NCBI GenBank assembly: GCA_963696495.1
Contig: CAVOKJ010000004.1
Span: forward strand, 558,001-622,000
Length of the DNA stretch: 64,000 nt
From: Bog-756 sp963696495
GTDB taxonomy: Bacteria > Actinomycetota > Acidimicrobiia > Acidimicrobiales > RAAP-2
Direction: 5' to 3'
Part shown: positions 42,996 through 50,811 of the stretch, in pieces
Layout: every line of letters begins with the position of its first letter
How positions within the stretch are numbered: position 1 is the first letter of the stretch
Made by a program: the position numbers and the translations under genes
The notes under the pieces: generated by a model
Told to the model about the DNA's origin: nothing
Databases searched by the model: none
The model's input: the letters and a program-made list of their open reading frames with translations, nothing else

Positions 42996-43970
42996 ATGAC
43001 GATTGGACGGCGGCCGATCGTGATCGTGGGGGTACCCAGGTCGGGGACCACCTGGACCCTCCGGACCCTCGGGACCAGCCCGGGGGTCCGGAAGGCGTTC
43101 GAGCCGGACAACGAGGAATGGCACGCGGCCGCCATCCACGGCAAGCACCACCTCGGCCGCTATCCGGTCCTCGACCGGGGCGAGAGGGACCGGGCCTACC
43201 ACCATCTGTGGGAGTGGATCCTGGAGGGCGCCCACGAGAGTGCCCGGTCCCGACTGGCCCTCCTCATGCTGAGCCCGGGCCGGATGGAACGTCGCTTCGA
43301 CGCCAAGACCGACCTCGTCACGTGGGTGGCCGGCGAAGTGGCCCGGGACCCCCTTCCGACGAGCCCGCTCCGCCACAGGGCGCCCGAGCGGGTGGTGGCC
43401 AAGTCGATCCACGCCCAGCTGTCGCTCAGCTGGCTGACCGACGAGTTCGACGTCGACGTCCTGGTCATGCTGCGGCATCCCGCCAACGTGCTGTCCAGCT
43501 GGCTGGGGATGAACCTCAAGGACTCCCGGAGCTCCGTCCTGGAGAGCCGACCGGACGTGCGGTCGCACTACCTGGACCGGTGGGGGGTCCCGCTGCCGGG
43601 CGACGACCGGGTCGAACAGCTGAGCTGGCGGATAGCCCTGCTGACCGCGGCCCTGGAGGAGGCCGTCGACCGGGACCCGAGGCTGCACGTCCGGACCCAC
43701 GAGACCCTCTGCACCGATCCCGGGGCCCAGTTCCGGGGGCTCTTCACCGAGTTGCAGCTCGACTGGTCGCCGGCCACCGAGGAGTTCCTGCGGGACCACG
43801 ACACCCCGGGCGAGGGGTTCACCCTGTTCCGCACCGCTGCCGACCTCCCCGAGGTGTGGCAGACCAGGCTGGACGACCGGGAGACGGCGACGCTGCAGCG
43901 GGTGCTCGGCTGGTTCCCGATCTCGACCTGGGGCGAACGGGACTTCGAGCGGGAGGGCAGGCACAGCTGA
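42996..43970 (+). CDS. Sulfotransferase family protein
   Basis: 324 residues. The PAPS 5'-phosphosulfate loop is VGVPRSGTTWTLRTLG at 11-26. The 3'-phosphate motif is around VLVMLRHPANVLSSWLGMN near residue 160. The length and motifs fit bacterial sulfotransferases that transfer sulfate from PAPS to a lipid or glycan. No neighbouring gene reveals the acceptor. A stable hairpin precedes the start. Confidence 0.82.
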   Translation: MTIGRRPIVIVGVPRSGTTWTLRTLGTSPGVRKAFEPDNEEWHAAAIHGKHHLGRYPVLDRGERDRAYHHLWEWILEGAHESARSRLALLMLSPGRMERRFDAKTDLVTWVAGEVARDPLPTSPLRHRAPERVVAKSIHAQLSLSWLTDEFDVDVLVMLRHPANVLSSWLGMNLKDSRSSVLESRPDVRSHYLDRWGVPLPGDDRVEQLSWRIALLTAALEEAVDRDPRLHVRTHETLCTDPGAQFRGLFTELQLDWSPATEEFLRDHDTPGEGFTLFRTAADLPEVWQTRLDDRETATLQRVLGWFPISTWGERDFEREGRHS

Positions 43971-44042
43971 GACCAGGGCCCCCGGCAGTGTGCGGGACCG
44001 GGCGGTGGCGCCGCGGTGTTCGTTGCCCGCCGAATCCACCGG

Positions 44043-44048
44043 TAGCAT
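44043..44048 (+). promoter_or_regulatory. Leaderless-type -10 box of the esterase gene (TAGCAT)
   Basis: TAGCAT matches TANNNT and ends 7 nt before the GTG at 44056, supporting that GTG as the start over an upstream ATG at 43990. Confidence 0.55.
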
Positions 44049-44055
44049 CCCGGGC

Positions 44056-44829
44056 GTGACCGCTCCGATCATCCCAGGCGCCGAGCCGTGGTCTTCCGAA
44101 GGTGGATCCCACGGCGTCCTCGTCCTCCACGGTTTCACCGGCAACCCCCAGTCCATGCGGCCGTTGGCCGAGGCGTTGGCCAAGGAGGGCTTCACCGTCG
44201 ACCTGCCGCTGCTGCCCGGCCACGGGACCTCGGTCGAGGACCTGAAGTCCACCGGGTGGGACGACTGGTCGGGGGCGGCCGAGGCCGCCTACCAGGCCCT
44301 GGTCGACCGGTGCGACGGGGTGGTCGTGACCGGCCTGTCGGTCGGTGGCGCCCTCACCTGCTGGCTGGCCGAGCACCACCCGGACCTCCCCGGCATCGCC
44401 GTCATCAACCCCATGATCGACCCCCCACCCGAGGAGATCCGCCAGCTGGGTCGCACCATGCTGGCCGAGGGGGTGGAGGTGATGGACGGCGTCGGCTCGG
44501 ACATCGCCAAAGAGGGACCGGTGGAGGCCGCCTACCCGGCGGTGCCCATCGGGCCGGCACTCTCCCTGTCCGATGGCCTCGATGCCGTGTGTGCCCAGCT
44601 CGACCAGATACGGTGCCCGACGCTGCTGTTGTCCAGCCGGGTGGACCACGTGGTCGACCCGGTCTCGGGGGACGTGCTGGCCCGCTCGGTGGGCGGCCCG
44701 GTCGAGCGGGTCTACCTCGAGCGGAGCTTCCATGTGGCCACCCTCGACTGGGACGCCTCCCTCGTCGAGGAGAAGGTGGTCGGGTTCGCGTCCGAGGTCC
44801 TCGGCGGCCCGGGCACCGTGTCCCGTTGA
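44056..44829 (+). CDS. Alpha/beta hydrolase (carboxylesterase / monoacylglycerol lipase type)
   Basis: 257 residues from the leaderless GTG. VLVLHGFTGNPQSMRPLAE is the oxyanion HGFTG region, VVTGLSVGGALTCWLA the nucleophile elbow (GLSVGG, Ser), RVDHVVDP the acid Asp and ERSFHVATLD the catalytic His. It belongs to the Est30-like carboxylesterases. Cytoplasmic hydrolysis of short or medium esters is likely. gatC starts 16 bp after its stop. Confidence 0.85.
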   Translation: MTAPIIPGAEPWSSEGGSHGVLVLHGFTGNPQSMRPLAEALAKEGFTVDLPLLPGHGTSVEDLKSTGWDDWSGAAEAAYQALVDRCDGVVVTGLSVGGALTCWLAEHHPDLPGIAVINPMIDPPPEEIRQLGRTMLAEGVEVMDGVGSDIAKEGPVEAAYPAVPIGPALSLSDGLDAVCAQLDQIRCPTLLLSSRVDHVVDPVSGDVLARSVGGPVERVYLERSFHVATLDWDASLVEEKVVGFASEVLGGPGTVSR

Positions 44830-44845
44830 TGGCGGGGGGACGCTG

Positions 44846-45154
44846 ATGGCCGAGCCCAGGCGGCTGACCCGCGACGAGGTGGCCCACGTGGCCGCCCTGG
44901 CGCGTCTCGAACTGACCGAGGAGGAGCTGGACCTGTTCACCGGCCAGCTCGCCCAGGTGCTGGATCATGCCGACGATGTGGCCTCCCTCGACCTCGAGGG
45001 CGTGCTCCCCACCGCCCACGCCATGGCCGTCACCAACGTGCTCCGTCCCGACGAGGTCAAGCCCGTGCTCGACCGCGACGAGGTGCTGGCGCAGGCCCCG
45101 GCCGTGGAGGACCACCGGTTCCGGGTGCCGCGCATCCTGGGGGAGGCGCCGTGA
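44846..45154 (+). CDS. gatC: Glutamyl-tRNA(Gln) amidotransferase subunit C
   Basis: 102 residues with a GGGGGGA ribosome site. LTRDEVAHVAALARLELTEEELDLFTGQL is the GatC signature, ending in the VEDHRFRVPRIL belt that packs between GatA and GatB. It stabilises the GatCAB complex that converts Glu-tRNA(Gln) (or Asp-tRNA(Asn)) to the amidated form. gatA overlaps its stop by 4 bp. Confidence 0.95.
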   Translation: MAEPRRLTRDEVAHVAALARLELTEEELDLFTGQLAQVLDHADDVASLDLEGVLPTAHAMAVTNVLRPDEVKPVLDRDEVLAQAPAVEDHRFRVPRILGEAP

Positions 45155-46614
45155 CGTCCCCCCGGCCGTCCTACAACCTGGCCAACGCCGTCCGCTCGGG
45201 GGCGCGATCGGCGCTCGACGTGGCCGAGGAGCACCTCGCCGCCATCGAGGCCGGCGACGGTGAGGTGCACGCCTTCAACCTGGTGACGTCCGACCTGGCC
45301 CGCGAGCAGGCCATCGCCGTCGACCGGATGGTGGCCAACGGGGACGACCCGGGCCCTCTGGCCGGTGTCCCGGTGGCGCTGAAGGACAACCTGTGCACGC
45401 GGGGCGTGCCCACCACGTGTTCCTCTCGCATCCTCGACGGCTGGCGACCCCCCTACGACGCCACCGTGGTGTCCCGTCTGCGCGCCGCGGGGGCCGTGGT
45501 GGTCGGCAAGACGAACATGGACGAGTTCGCCATGGGCTCCTCCACGGAGACCTCGGCCACCGGGCCCACCCGCAACCCCCACGACGTCAGCCGGGTGCCG
45601 GGGGGATCCTCGGGCGGCTCGGCGGCCGCCGTGGCCGCCGGGTTCGTCCCGCTGGCGCTGGGTTCGGACACCGGAGGCTCGATCCGACAGCCGGCCGCCC
45701 TGTGCGGTGTGGTCGGCATGAAGCCGACCTACGGGACGGTGTCCCGCTACGGCCTGGTCGCCTTCGCCAGCTCGCTCGACCAGATCGGACCGTTCGCCCG
45801 CTCGGTGGCCGACGCCGCCCTCCTGTTCGATGTCATCGGGGGACACGACCCGGCCGACTCCACGTCGCTGGCCCGACCCACGCCCCGGGTGCTCTCCGTG
45901 CTCGACGACGGGGTGGCCGGCCTGACGATCGGCATCATCGAGGAGTTCATGGCCGGCACCACCCCCGACGTCGTGTCGAGGGTCCGAGAGGCGGCCGACG
46001 CCCTGGCCGCCGCCGGTGCCCGGATCGAGGAGGTGTCGGTGCCCGAGGTCACCCTGGGCCTGTCGGCCTATTACCTGATCGCCCCGGGCGAGGCGTCGTC
46101 CAACCTGGCCCGCTACGACGGGGTGCGCTACGGGCTCCGGGTCGATGCCGAGGACACGGCGGCCATGAACACGGCCACGCGGTCGGCCGGCTTCGGGGCC
46201 GAGGTGAAGCGTCGCATCATGCTCGGCACCTATGTGCTGTCCGCCGGGTACATGGACGCCTACTACAACCAGGCCCTGCGGGTCCGGACCCGGATCATCG
46301 AGGGGTTCGCCACCGCCTACCGGCGCTGCGACCTGTTGCTCGGTCCGACGGCGCCCACCACGGCGTTCCCTCTGGGCGAGAAGACCGGTGATCCCCTGAG
46401 CATGTACCTCTCCGACATCTGCACCATCCCGACCAACCTGGCCGGCCACCCCGCCATCAGCGTCCCGTTCCGCACCGGTGACGACGGCCTGCCCGTCGGG
46501 GTGCAGCTCCTCGGGCCCGCACTGTCGGAGGGGACCATCGTGAAGGCGGCGGCGGTGGTCGAGGCGGCCGCACCGCCCGCCGACCTCCCGGTCCTGAGCG
46601 GGGCCCGGCGATGA
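45151..46614 (+). CDS. gatA: Glutamyl-tRNA(Gln) amidotransferase subunit A
   Basis: 487 residues from a GTG overlapping the gatC stop. The amidase triad is K78 (GVPVALKDN), the cis-Ser S153 (GGSSGGS) and nucleophile S177 (DTGGSIRQP). It produces ammonia from glutamine and channels it to GatB. gatB overlaps its stop by 4 bp, so the three subunits are made in a fixed ratio. Confidence 0.96.
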   Translation: MTSPRPSYNLANAVRSGARSALDVAEEHLAAIEAGDGEVHAFNLVTSDLAREQAIAVDRMVANGDDPGPLAGVPVALKDNLCTRGVPTTCSSRILDGWRPPYDATVVSRLRAAGAVVVGKTNMDEFAMGSSTETSATGPTRNPHDVSRVPGGSSGGSAAAVAAGFVPLALGSDTGGSIRQPAALCGVVGMKPTYGTVSRYGLVAFASSLDQIGPFARSVADAALLFDVIGGHDPADSTSLARPTPRVLSVLDDGVAGLTIGIIEEFMAGTTPDVVSRVREAADALAAAGARIEEVSVPEVTLGLSAYYLIAPGEASSNLARYDGVRYGLRVDAEDTAAMNTATRSAGFGAEVKRRIMLGTYVLSAGYMDAYYNQALRVRTRIIEGFATAYRRCDLLLGPTAPTTAFPLGEKTGDPLSMYLSDICTIPTNLAGHPAISVPFRTGDDGLPVGVQLLGPALSEGTIVKAAAVVEAAAPPADLPVLSGARR

Positions 46615-48065
46615 CGACCCCCGGGTGGGAGCTGGTGGTCGGCCTCGAGGTCCACTGTGAGCTGAGGACGGCGACCAAACTGTTCTGCGGCTGCCCCAAC
46701 GTCTTCGGCGACGAGCCCAACACCAATGTGTGCCCCGTGTGCCTGGGGCTGCCCGGCTCCCTGCCGGTCATCAACCAGCGGGCAGTCGAGCTGGCCATGG
46801 CCATCGGCACCGCCCTGCACTGCGACATCCGACCGTCCACCTTCCACCGGAAGAATTACTTCTACCCGGACCAGGCCAAGGACTACCAGATCAGCCAGTA
46901 CGACGAGCCGATCAACGTCGACGGTCACCTCGACCTGCCCGACGGGACCCGGGTGGGCATCGAGCGGGCCCACATGGAAGAGGACACCGGCAAGACGACG
47001 CATGCCGGTTCGAGCGGCCGCATCCACGGGGCGGACTACTCCCTGGTCGACTACAACCGCTCGGGCGTCCCCCTGGTGGAGATCGTCAGCGCTCCGGACA
47101 TGCGCTCGTCGGCGCAGGCCCGCGCCTACGCGACCGAACTGCGAGCGGTACTGGTGGCCTCGGGCGCCTCCGACGGGAAGATGGAGGAGGGGTCGATGCG
47201 CGTCGACGCCAACGTGTCGGTGCGACGATCGCCGGACGAGCCGTTCGGTACCCGGTGCGAGATCAAGAACCTCAACTCGGTGCGCTCGCTCGGTCGGGCC
47301 ATCGACTACGAGGCGGCCCGCCAGGTCGCCCTGATCGAGGCGGGGGACGCCGTCGTCCAGCAGACCCGTCACTGGGACGAGGACGCCGGCCGCACCGTCA
47401 CCCTGCGGTCGAAGGAGGACGCCTACGACTACCGCTACTTCCTCGAGCCCGACCTCGTCCCCCTCGTGCCCGACGCGGAGTGGATCCAGGCGGTGGAGGA
47501 CGGCATGGCCCCGATGCCGGCGGTCCTGCGCTCGAGGCTGGTCGAGCTGCTCGGCGGCCCCGGTGCCGTCAGCGACGCCCAGGCCGACCAGGTGGCCACC
47601 GTGGTCGATCTGGGCCTCGACGGGCTGATCACGTCCGCCGTCGCCTCGGGGGTCGGCGCCGGCCTCGCCCTGGCCCGCACGGCCAACGAGGCGGCCACCG
47701 ATGCCGAGGCGGCCCGTCGGCTCGATCCGGAGTCCTACATCGCCCTTCTGACCATGGAGGAATCCGGCGAGCTCAGCGCCACCCAGTCCAAGACGGTGCT
47801 CGCCGAGCTGCTGGTGGCCGGTGGGGGCGATCCTGCCGTCATCGCCACCGCCAAGGGGTTCGAGGCGATGTCCGAGGACTCGCTGGCGGCGACGGTGGCC
47901 GAGGTGGTGGCCGCCCATCCCGAGGAGTGGGCACGGTTCTGCGATGGTGAGGACGCCGACCGCAAGAAGCTCTCGGGGTTCTTCACCGGCCTGGTGATGA
48001 AGGCCACCCGTGGCCAGGCCGACGGGAAGGCAGTCTCTTCCGAGCTCCAGCGCTTACGGGGTTGA
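46611..48065 (+). CDS. gatB: Aspartyl/glutamyl-tRNA amidotransferase subunit B
   Basis: 484 residues. GLEVHCEL at the N-terminus and the zinc cysteines C26, C28, C41 and C44 are intact, as is the RKNYFYPDQAKDYQISQ catalytic cradle segment. The C-terminal YqeY-like tail domain (STP... KKLSGFFTGLVMKATRGQAD) binds tRNA. It activates and amidates the misacylated tRNA. It overlaps the convergent GH43-like gene by 12 bp. Confidence 0.96.
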   Translation: MTTPGWELVVGLEVHCELRTATKLFCGCPNVFGDEPNTNVCPVCLGLPGSLPVINQRAVELAMAIGTALHCDIRPSTFHRKNYFYPDQAKDYQISQYDEPINVDGHLDLPDGTRVGIERAHMEEDTGKTTHAGSSGRIHGADYSLVDYNRSGVPLVEIVSAPDMRSSAQARAYATELRAVLVASGASDGKMEEGSMRVDANVSVRRSPDEPFGTRCEIKNLNSVRSLGRAIDYEAARQVALIEAGDAVVQQTRHWDEDAGRTVTLRSKEDAYDYRYFLEPDLVPLVPDAEWIQAVEDGMAPMPAVLRSRLVELLGGPGAVSDAQADQVATVVDLGLDGLITSAVASGVGAGLALARTANEAATDAEAARRLDPESYIALLTMEESGELSATQSKTVLAELLVAGGGDPAVIATAKGFEAMSEDSLAATVAEVVAAHPEEWARFCDGEDADRKKLSGFFTGLVMKATRGQADGKAVSSELQRLRG

Positions 48066-49256
48066 GCGGCCGCCGGCCAGGTTCGGGGGCGGTCCACCGG
48101 CGGCCAGGTAGGGCCCGTCGGCGCCGAAGCCGAGCCGCGTGATGTCGACCGGCCGAGGTGAGTCGACCGACGCCGCGTAGTACGGGGTGTAGAGCATCCA
48201 CACCCCGGCGCTGTCGGCGAACACCGAGGCTTCCCCGGGGCCGCTTCCCTGGAGGTTGGTGGCCAGCAGGGGGGTGTCGGTCGTGTCGGCGCACGGTCCC
48301 GCCGGACCGGCGCACCGGGCGGCCCCGATGCCGTAGACGGGTTGGTTGAACCAGTTCCCCGTGTAGAAGACCCAGTAGGTGCCGTCGACGTCGAGCATGT
48401 CGGGTGCCTCGACGATGGTGCCCTGCCACGACTCGTCTGGCCCCATCAGCCGCGACGGTGACCCCACCAGCCCGAGCCCGTTGCCGGTGAGCTTCTGGGA
48501 CCACAGGACGGTCGGGATCGAGCGACCCCCGTAGTTCTGGTCACTCTTCCACAACATCCACCTCGTCCCGTCTGCCGCCGTGAAGACCCGGGGGTCGATG
48601 GAGCCACCCATGTCCTGCTGGCAGATGAGCGGCTCGCTCGCCGGGGTGAACGGACCGGTGGGCGACGAGGACACGGCACTGCCGATGCACTCCTCCTCGG
48701 AACCCTTGACATAGGCGGTGAAGTAGAGGTTGTAGGTCGAGCCGAATTGGTGGACGTCGGGGGCCCACGTGTAGCCCGACCCGGCCCAGGCCGGAAGCAC
48801 CGGGAGGGCATCGGTCACCTTGGACCACTGGCCGAAGCTGGTGGCCGACGCCACGGGCACGTTCACCGTGGGGTTCGAGGGGATGTCGCTCGTGTAGAGG
48901 AAGTACCGACCCGAGTTGAGGTACAAGAAGGGATCGGATTCGTTCTCGCCTGAGTTGACCGTCACCCCGGGGGCGTCCCCGCTGGCCGTGACCGGTCCCT
49001 GCACGCTGGCGTGCAGGGCCGACGGGATGACACTCAGCGAGGAGGGAGCCGGAGCAGCGTGCGGGTCGTGCTTGGGCACGCCGGCATGGGCGTCGAAGGC
49101 GGTGAGGGCCAGCGCCGACCCGGCCACGATCACCACGGCGGCCACGGTGCCCACGATGATCCGCCGGCGCCTGGTCGTGTTGCCGGCACCGCCACCCGGC
49201 GCCGACAGGGGATCTGCCGGCGCGGTGGCGTTGAAGTTGGACGATGTCTGGGTCAC
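48054..49256 (-). CDS. Membrane-anchored or secreted GH43-like protein (copy A)
   Basis: 400 residues from a GTG with AGGAGA upstream. About 30 cytoplasmic residues with RRRR precede one hydrophobic helix (IIVGTVAAVVIVAGSALALTA); AFDAHA after it could be a signal-peptidase site. The five-bladed GH43-type domain shows ENESDPFLY (putative base Asp), WAPDVHQF, IDPRVF (pKa-modulating Asp) and VEAPDM (putative acid Glu). Such folds hydrolyse arabinan or xylan-like chains outside the cell. It is 16 bp downstream of a close paralog on the same strand, evidently a tandem duplication. Confidence 0.8.
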   Translation of the reverse strand: MTQTSSNFNATAPADPLSAPGGGAGNTTRRRRIIVGTVAAVVIVAGSALALTAFDAHAGVPKHDPHAAPAPSSLSVIPSALHASVQGPVTASGDAPGVTVNSGENESDPFLYLNSGRYFLYTSDIPSNPTVNVPVASATSFGQWSKVTDALPVLPAWAGSGYTWAPDVHQFGSTYNLYFTAYVKGSEEECIGSAVSSSPTGPFTPASEPLICQQDMGGSIDPRVFTAADGTRWMLWKSDQNYGGRSIPTVLWSQKLTGNGLGLVGSPSRLMGPDESWQGTIVEAPDMLDVDGTYWVFYTGNWFNQPVYGIGAARCAGPAGPCADTTDTPLLATNLQGSGPGEASVFADSAGVWMLYTPYYAASVDSPRPVDITRLGFGADGPYLAAGGPPPNLAGGRSTP

Positions 49257-49272
49257 CGGTCGATCTCCTCTC

Positions 49273-50811
49273 CTATGAACTCGACGTCGATTGCCCTGGT
49301 GTGGGAACCAGATCCGGGGGTGGTCCGCCTGCGGCCAGGTACGGCCCCTGGGCGTTGAAGCCGAGCCGGGTGATGTAGACCGGCCGGGGTGGGTTGCCCC
49401 CCTGGGCGTGCGACGGTGTGTAGAGCATCCACGCCCCGGCGCTGTCGGCGAACACCGAGGCTTCCCCGGGGCCGCTGCCCTGGAGATTGGTGCCGAGGAG
49501 GGGGGCATCCGTCGTGTCGGCGCATGGTCCTGCGGGACCCGCGCACTTGGCCGCCCCGATGGCGTAGGCGGGCCGGTTGAACCAACTCCCCGAGTAGAAG
49601 ACCCAGTAGGTGCCGTCGACCTCGAGCATGTCCGGCGCCTCGACGATGGTGCTCTGCCAGGGCTGGTCAGGGCTCATCAGGTCGGCCGGGGAACCCACGA
49701 GCCCCAGGCCGTCCTTGGTGAGCTTCTGGGACCACAGCGTCGTCGGGACGGTGCGACCCCCGTAGTTCTGGTCGCTCTTCCAGAGCATCCAGTTTGTGCC
49801 GTCCGCCGCCGTGAACACCCGGGGGTCGATGGAGCCGCCCAAGTTCTGCTGGCAGATGAAGGGCGCGCTTTCGGGGGTGAACGGACCGGTGGGTGACGAG
49901 GAGACGGCGTCGCCGATGCACTCCTGCCCGGTGCCGCTGAGGATGGCCGTGAAATAGAGGACGTAGGTCGAGCCGAATTGGTGGATATCGGGAGCCCAGG
50001 TGAAGCCGGCCCCGGCCCATTCGGGCAGAACGGGGAGTGCATCGGAAACCGGGCTCCACGTGGAGAAGGTGGTGGTCGAGGAGACGGGCACGTTGACCGT
50101 GGGATTGGACGGGATGCCACTCGTGTACAGGTAGTAGCGGTTCGAGTCGAGGTACAGGAACGGGTCCGACTCGTTCTCGCCTGAGTTGACCGTCAGACCC
50201 GGGGCCGCGGCGTCGGTGGTCGCCGGCACCTGCACGCTGGCGGTCATGGTCGGCGAGATCACGCTCAACGTGGCCGGGGTGACCACCGCGGCGACGTGGT
50301 GGGGCGGGATGTGCTTGGTGGGCACACTGGCGTGGGCGTCGAATGCGGTCAGCGCCAGGAAGGCACCGGCAACGATGACCATGACGGACACCACGGCAGT
50401 GACGATCCGCCCGACGGGCTTGGAGGGGGCTTCTCGGCTGTCGCTCGTCGACGGATGGGCGGACGCCGGCGGCCGAGTGTCACCGGCTTCGACTTCCGAG
50501 ATGGCTGCCGCCGTTGCCACGGCGACGAACGAGTCATCCGGCCGCTCCTGGCCGGACCGGACCGGCTCGCCGGGTTGCGAGCCGTCGAGCGTGTCGGCGT
50601 GCTGGACCGGTGGCACCGACGGGTGTTCCTGGGTGTTCGGGGCGGTGGGAGTCGGAGCGAAGGCCACGACGGCAGCTGTGGTGGCCCCGCTGGTGGTCGG
50701 TGGGTTGGCACCGATCGGCGAGCTAGCAGGCAGCGGGGTCGTCGGGACGACGGGTGCTGCAGCGGGCCCTGGGACCTTTGGTGCTGTCGAGGTCGATGGC
50801 ACTGCGGCCAC
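49273..50811 (-). CDS. GH43-like protein, C-terminal part of a frameshifted larger protein (copy B)
   Basis: 512 residues from the first in-frame GTG (50811), but the true N-terminus is probably far upstream in another frame. After about 130 Pro/Ser/Thr-rich residues come SKPVGR, one hydrophobic helix (IVTAVVSVMVIVAGAFLALTA), AFDAHA, and a GH43-like domain very similar to copy A: ENESDPFLY, WAPDIHQF, IDPRVF and VEAPDM. Residues upstream of 50811 continue in this frame as Pro/Ala-rich sequence up to a run of seven G at 50885-50891. There the long upstream ORF joins if one base is gained. The extracellular glycosidase role is inferred from the fold. Confidence 0.75.
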   Translation of the reverse strand: MAAVPSTSTAPKVPGPAAAPVVPTTPLPASSPIGANPPTTSGATTAAVVAFAPTPTAPNTQEHPSVPPVQHADTLDGSQPGEPVRSGQERPDDSFVAVATAAAISEVEAGDTRPPASAHPSTSDSREAPSKPVGRIVTAVVSVMVIVAGAFLALTAFDAHASVPTKHIPPHHVAAVVTPATLSVISPTMTASVQVPATTDAAAPGLTVNSGENESDPFLYLDSNRYYLYTSGIPSNPTVNVPVSSTTTFSTWSPVSDALPVLPEWAGAGFTWAPDIHQFGSTYVLYFTAILSGTGQECIGDAVSSSPTGPFTPESAPFICQQNLGGSIDPRVFTAADGTNWMLWKSDQNYGGRTVPTTLWSQKLTKDGLGLVGSPADLMSPDQPWQSTIVEAPDMLEVDGTYWVFYSGSWFNRPAYAIGAAKCAGPAGPCADTTDAPLLGTNLQGSGPGEASVFADSAGAWMLYTPSHAQGGNPPRPVYITRLGFNAQGPYLAAGGPPPDLVPTPGQSTSSS

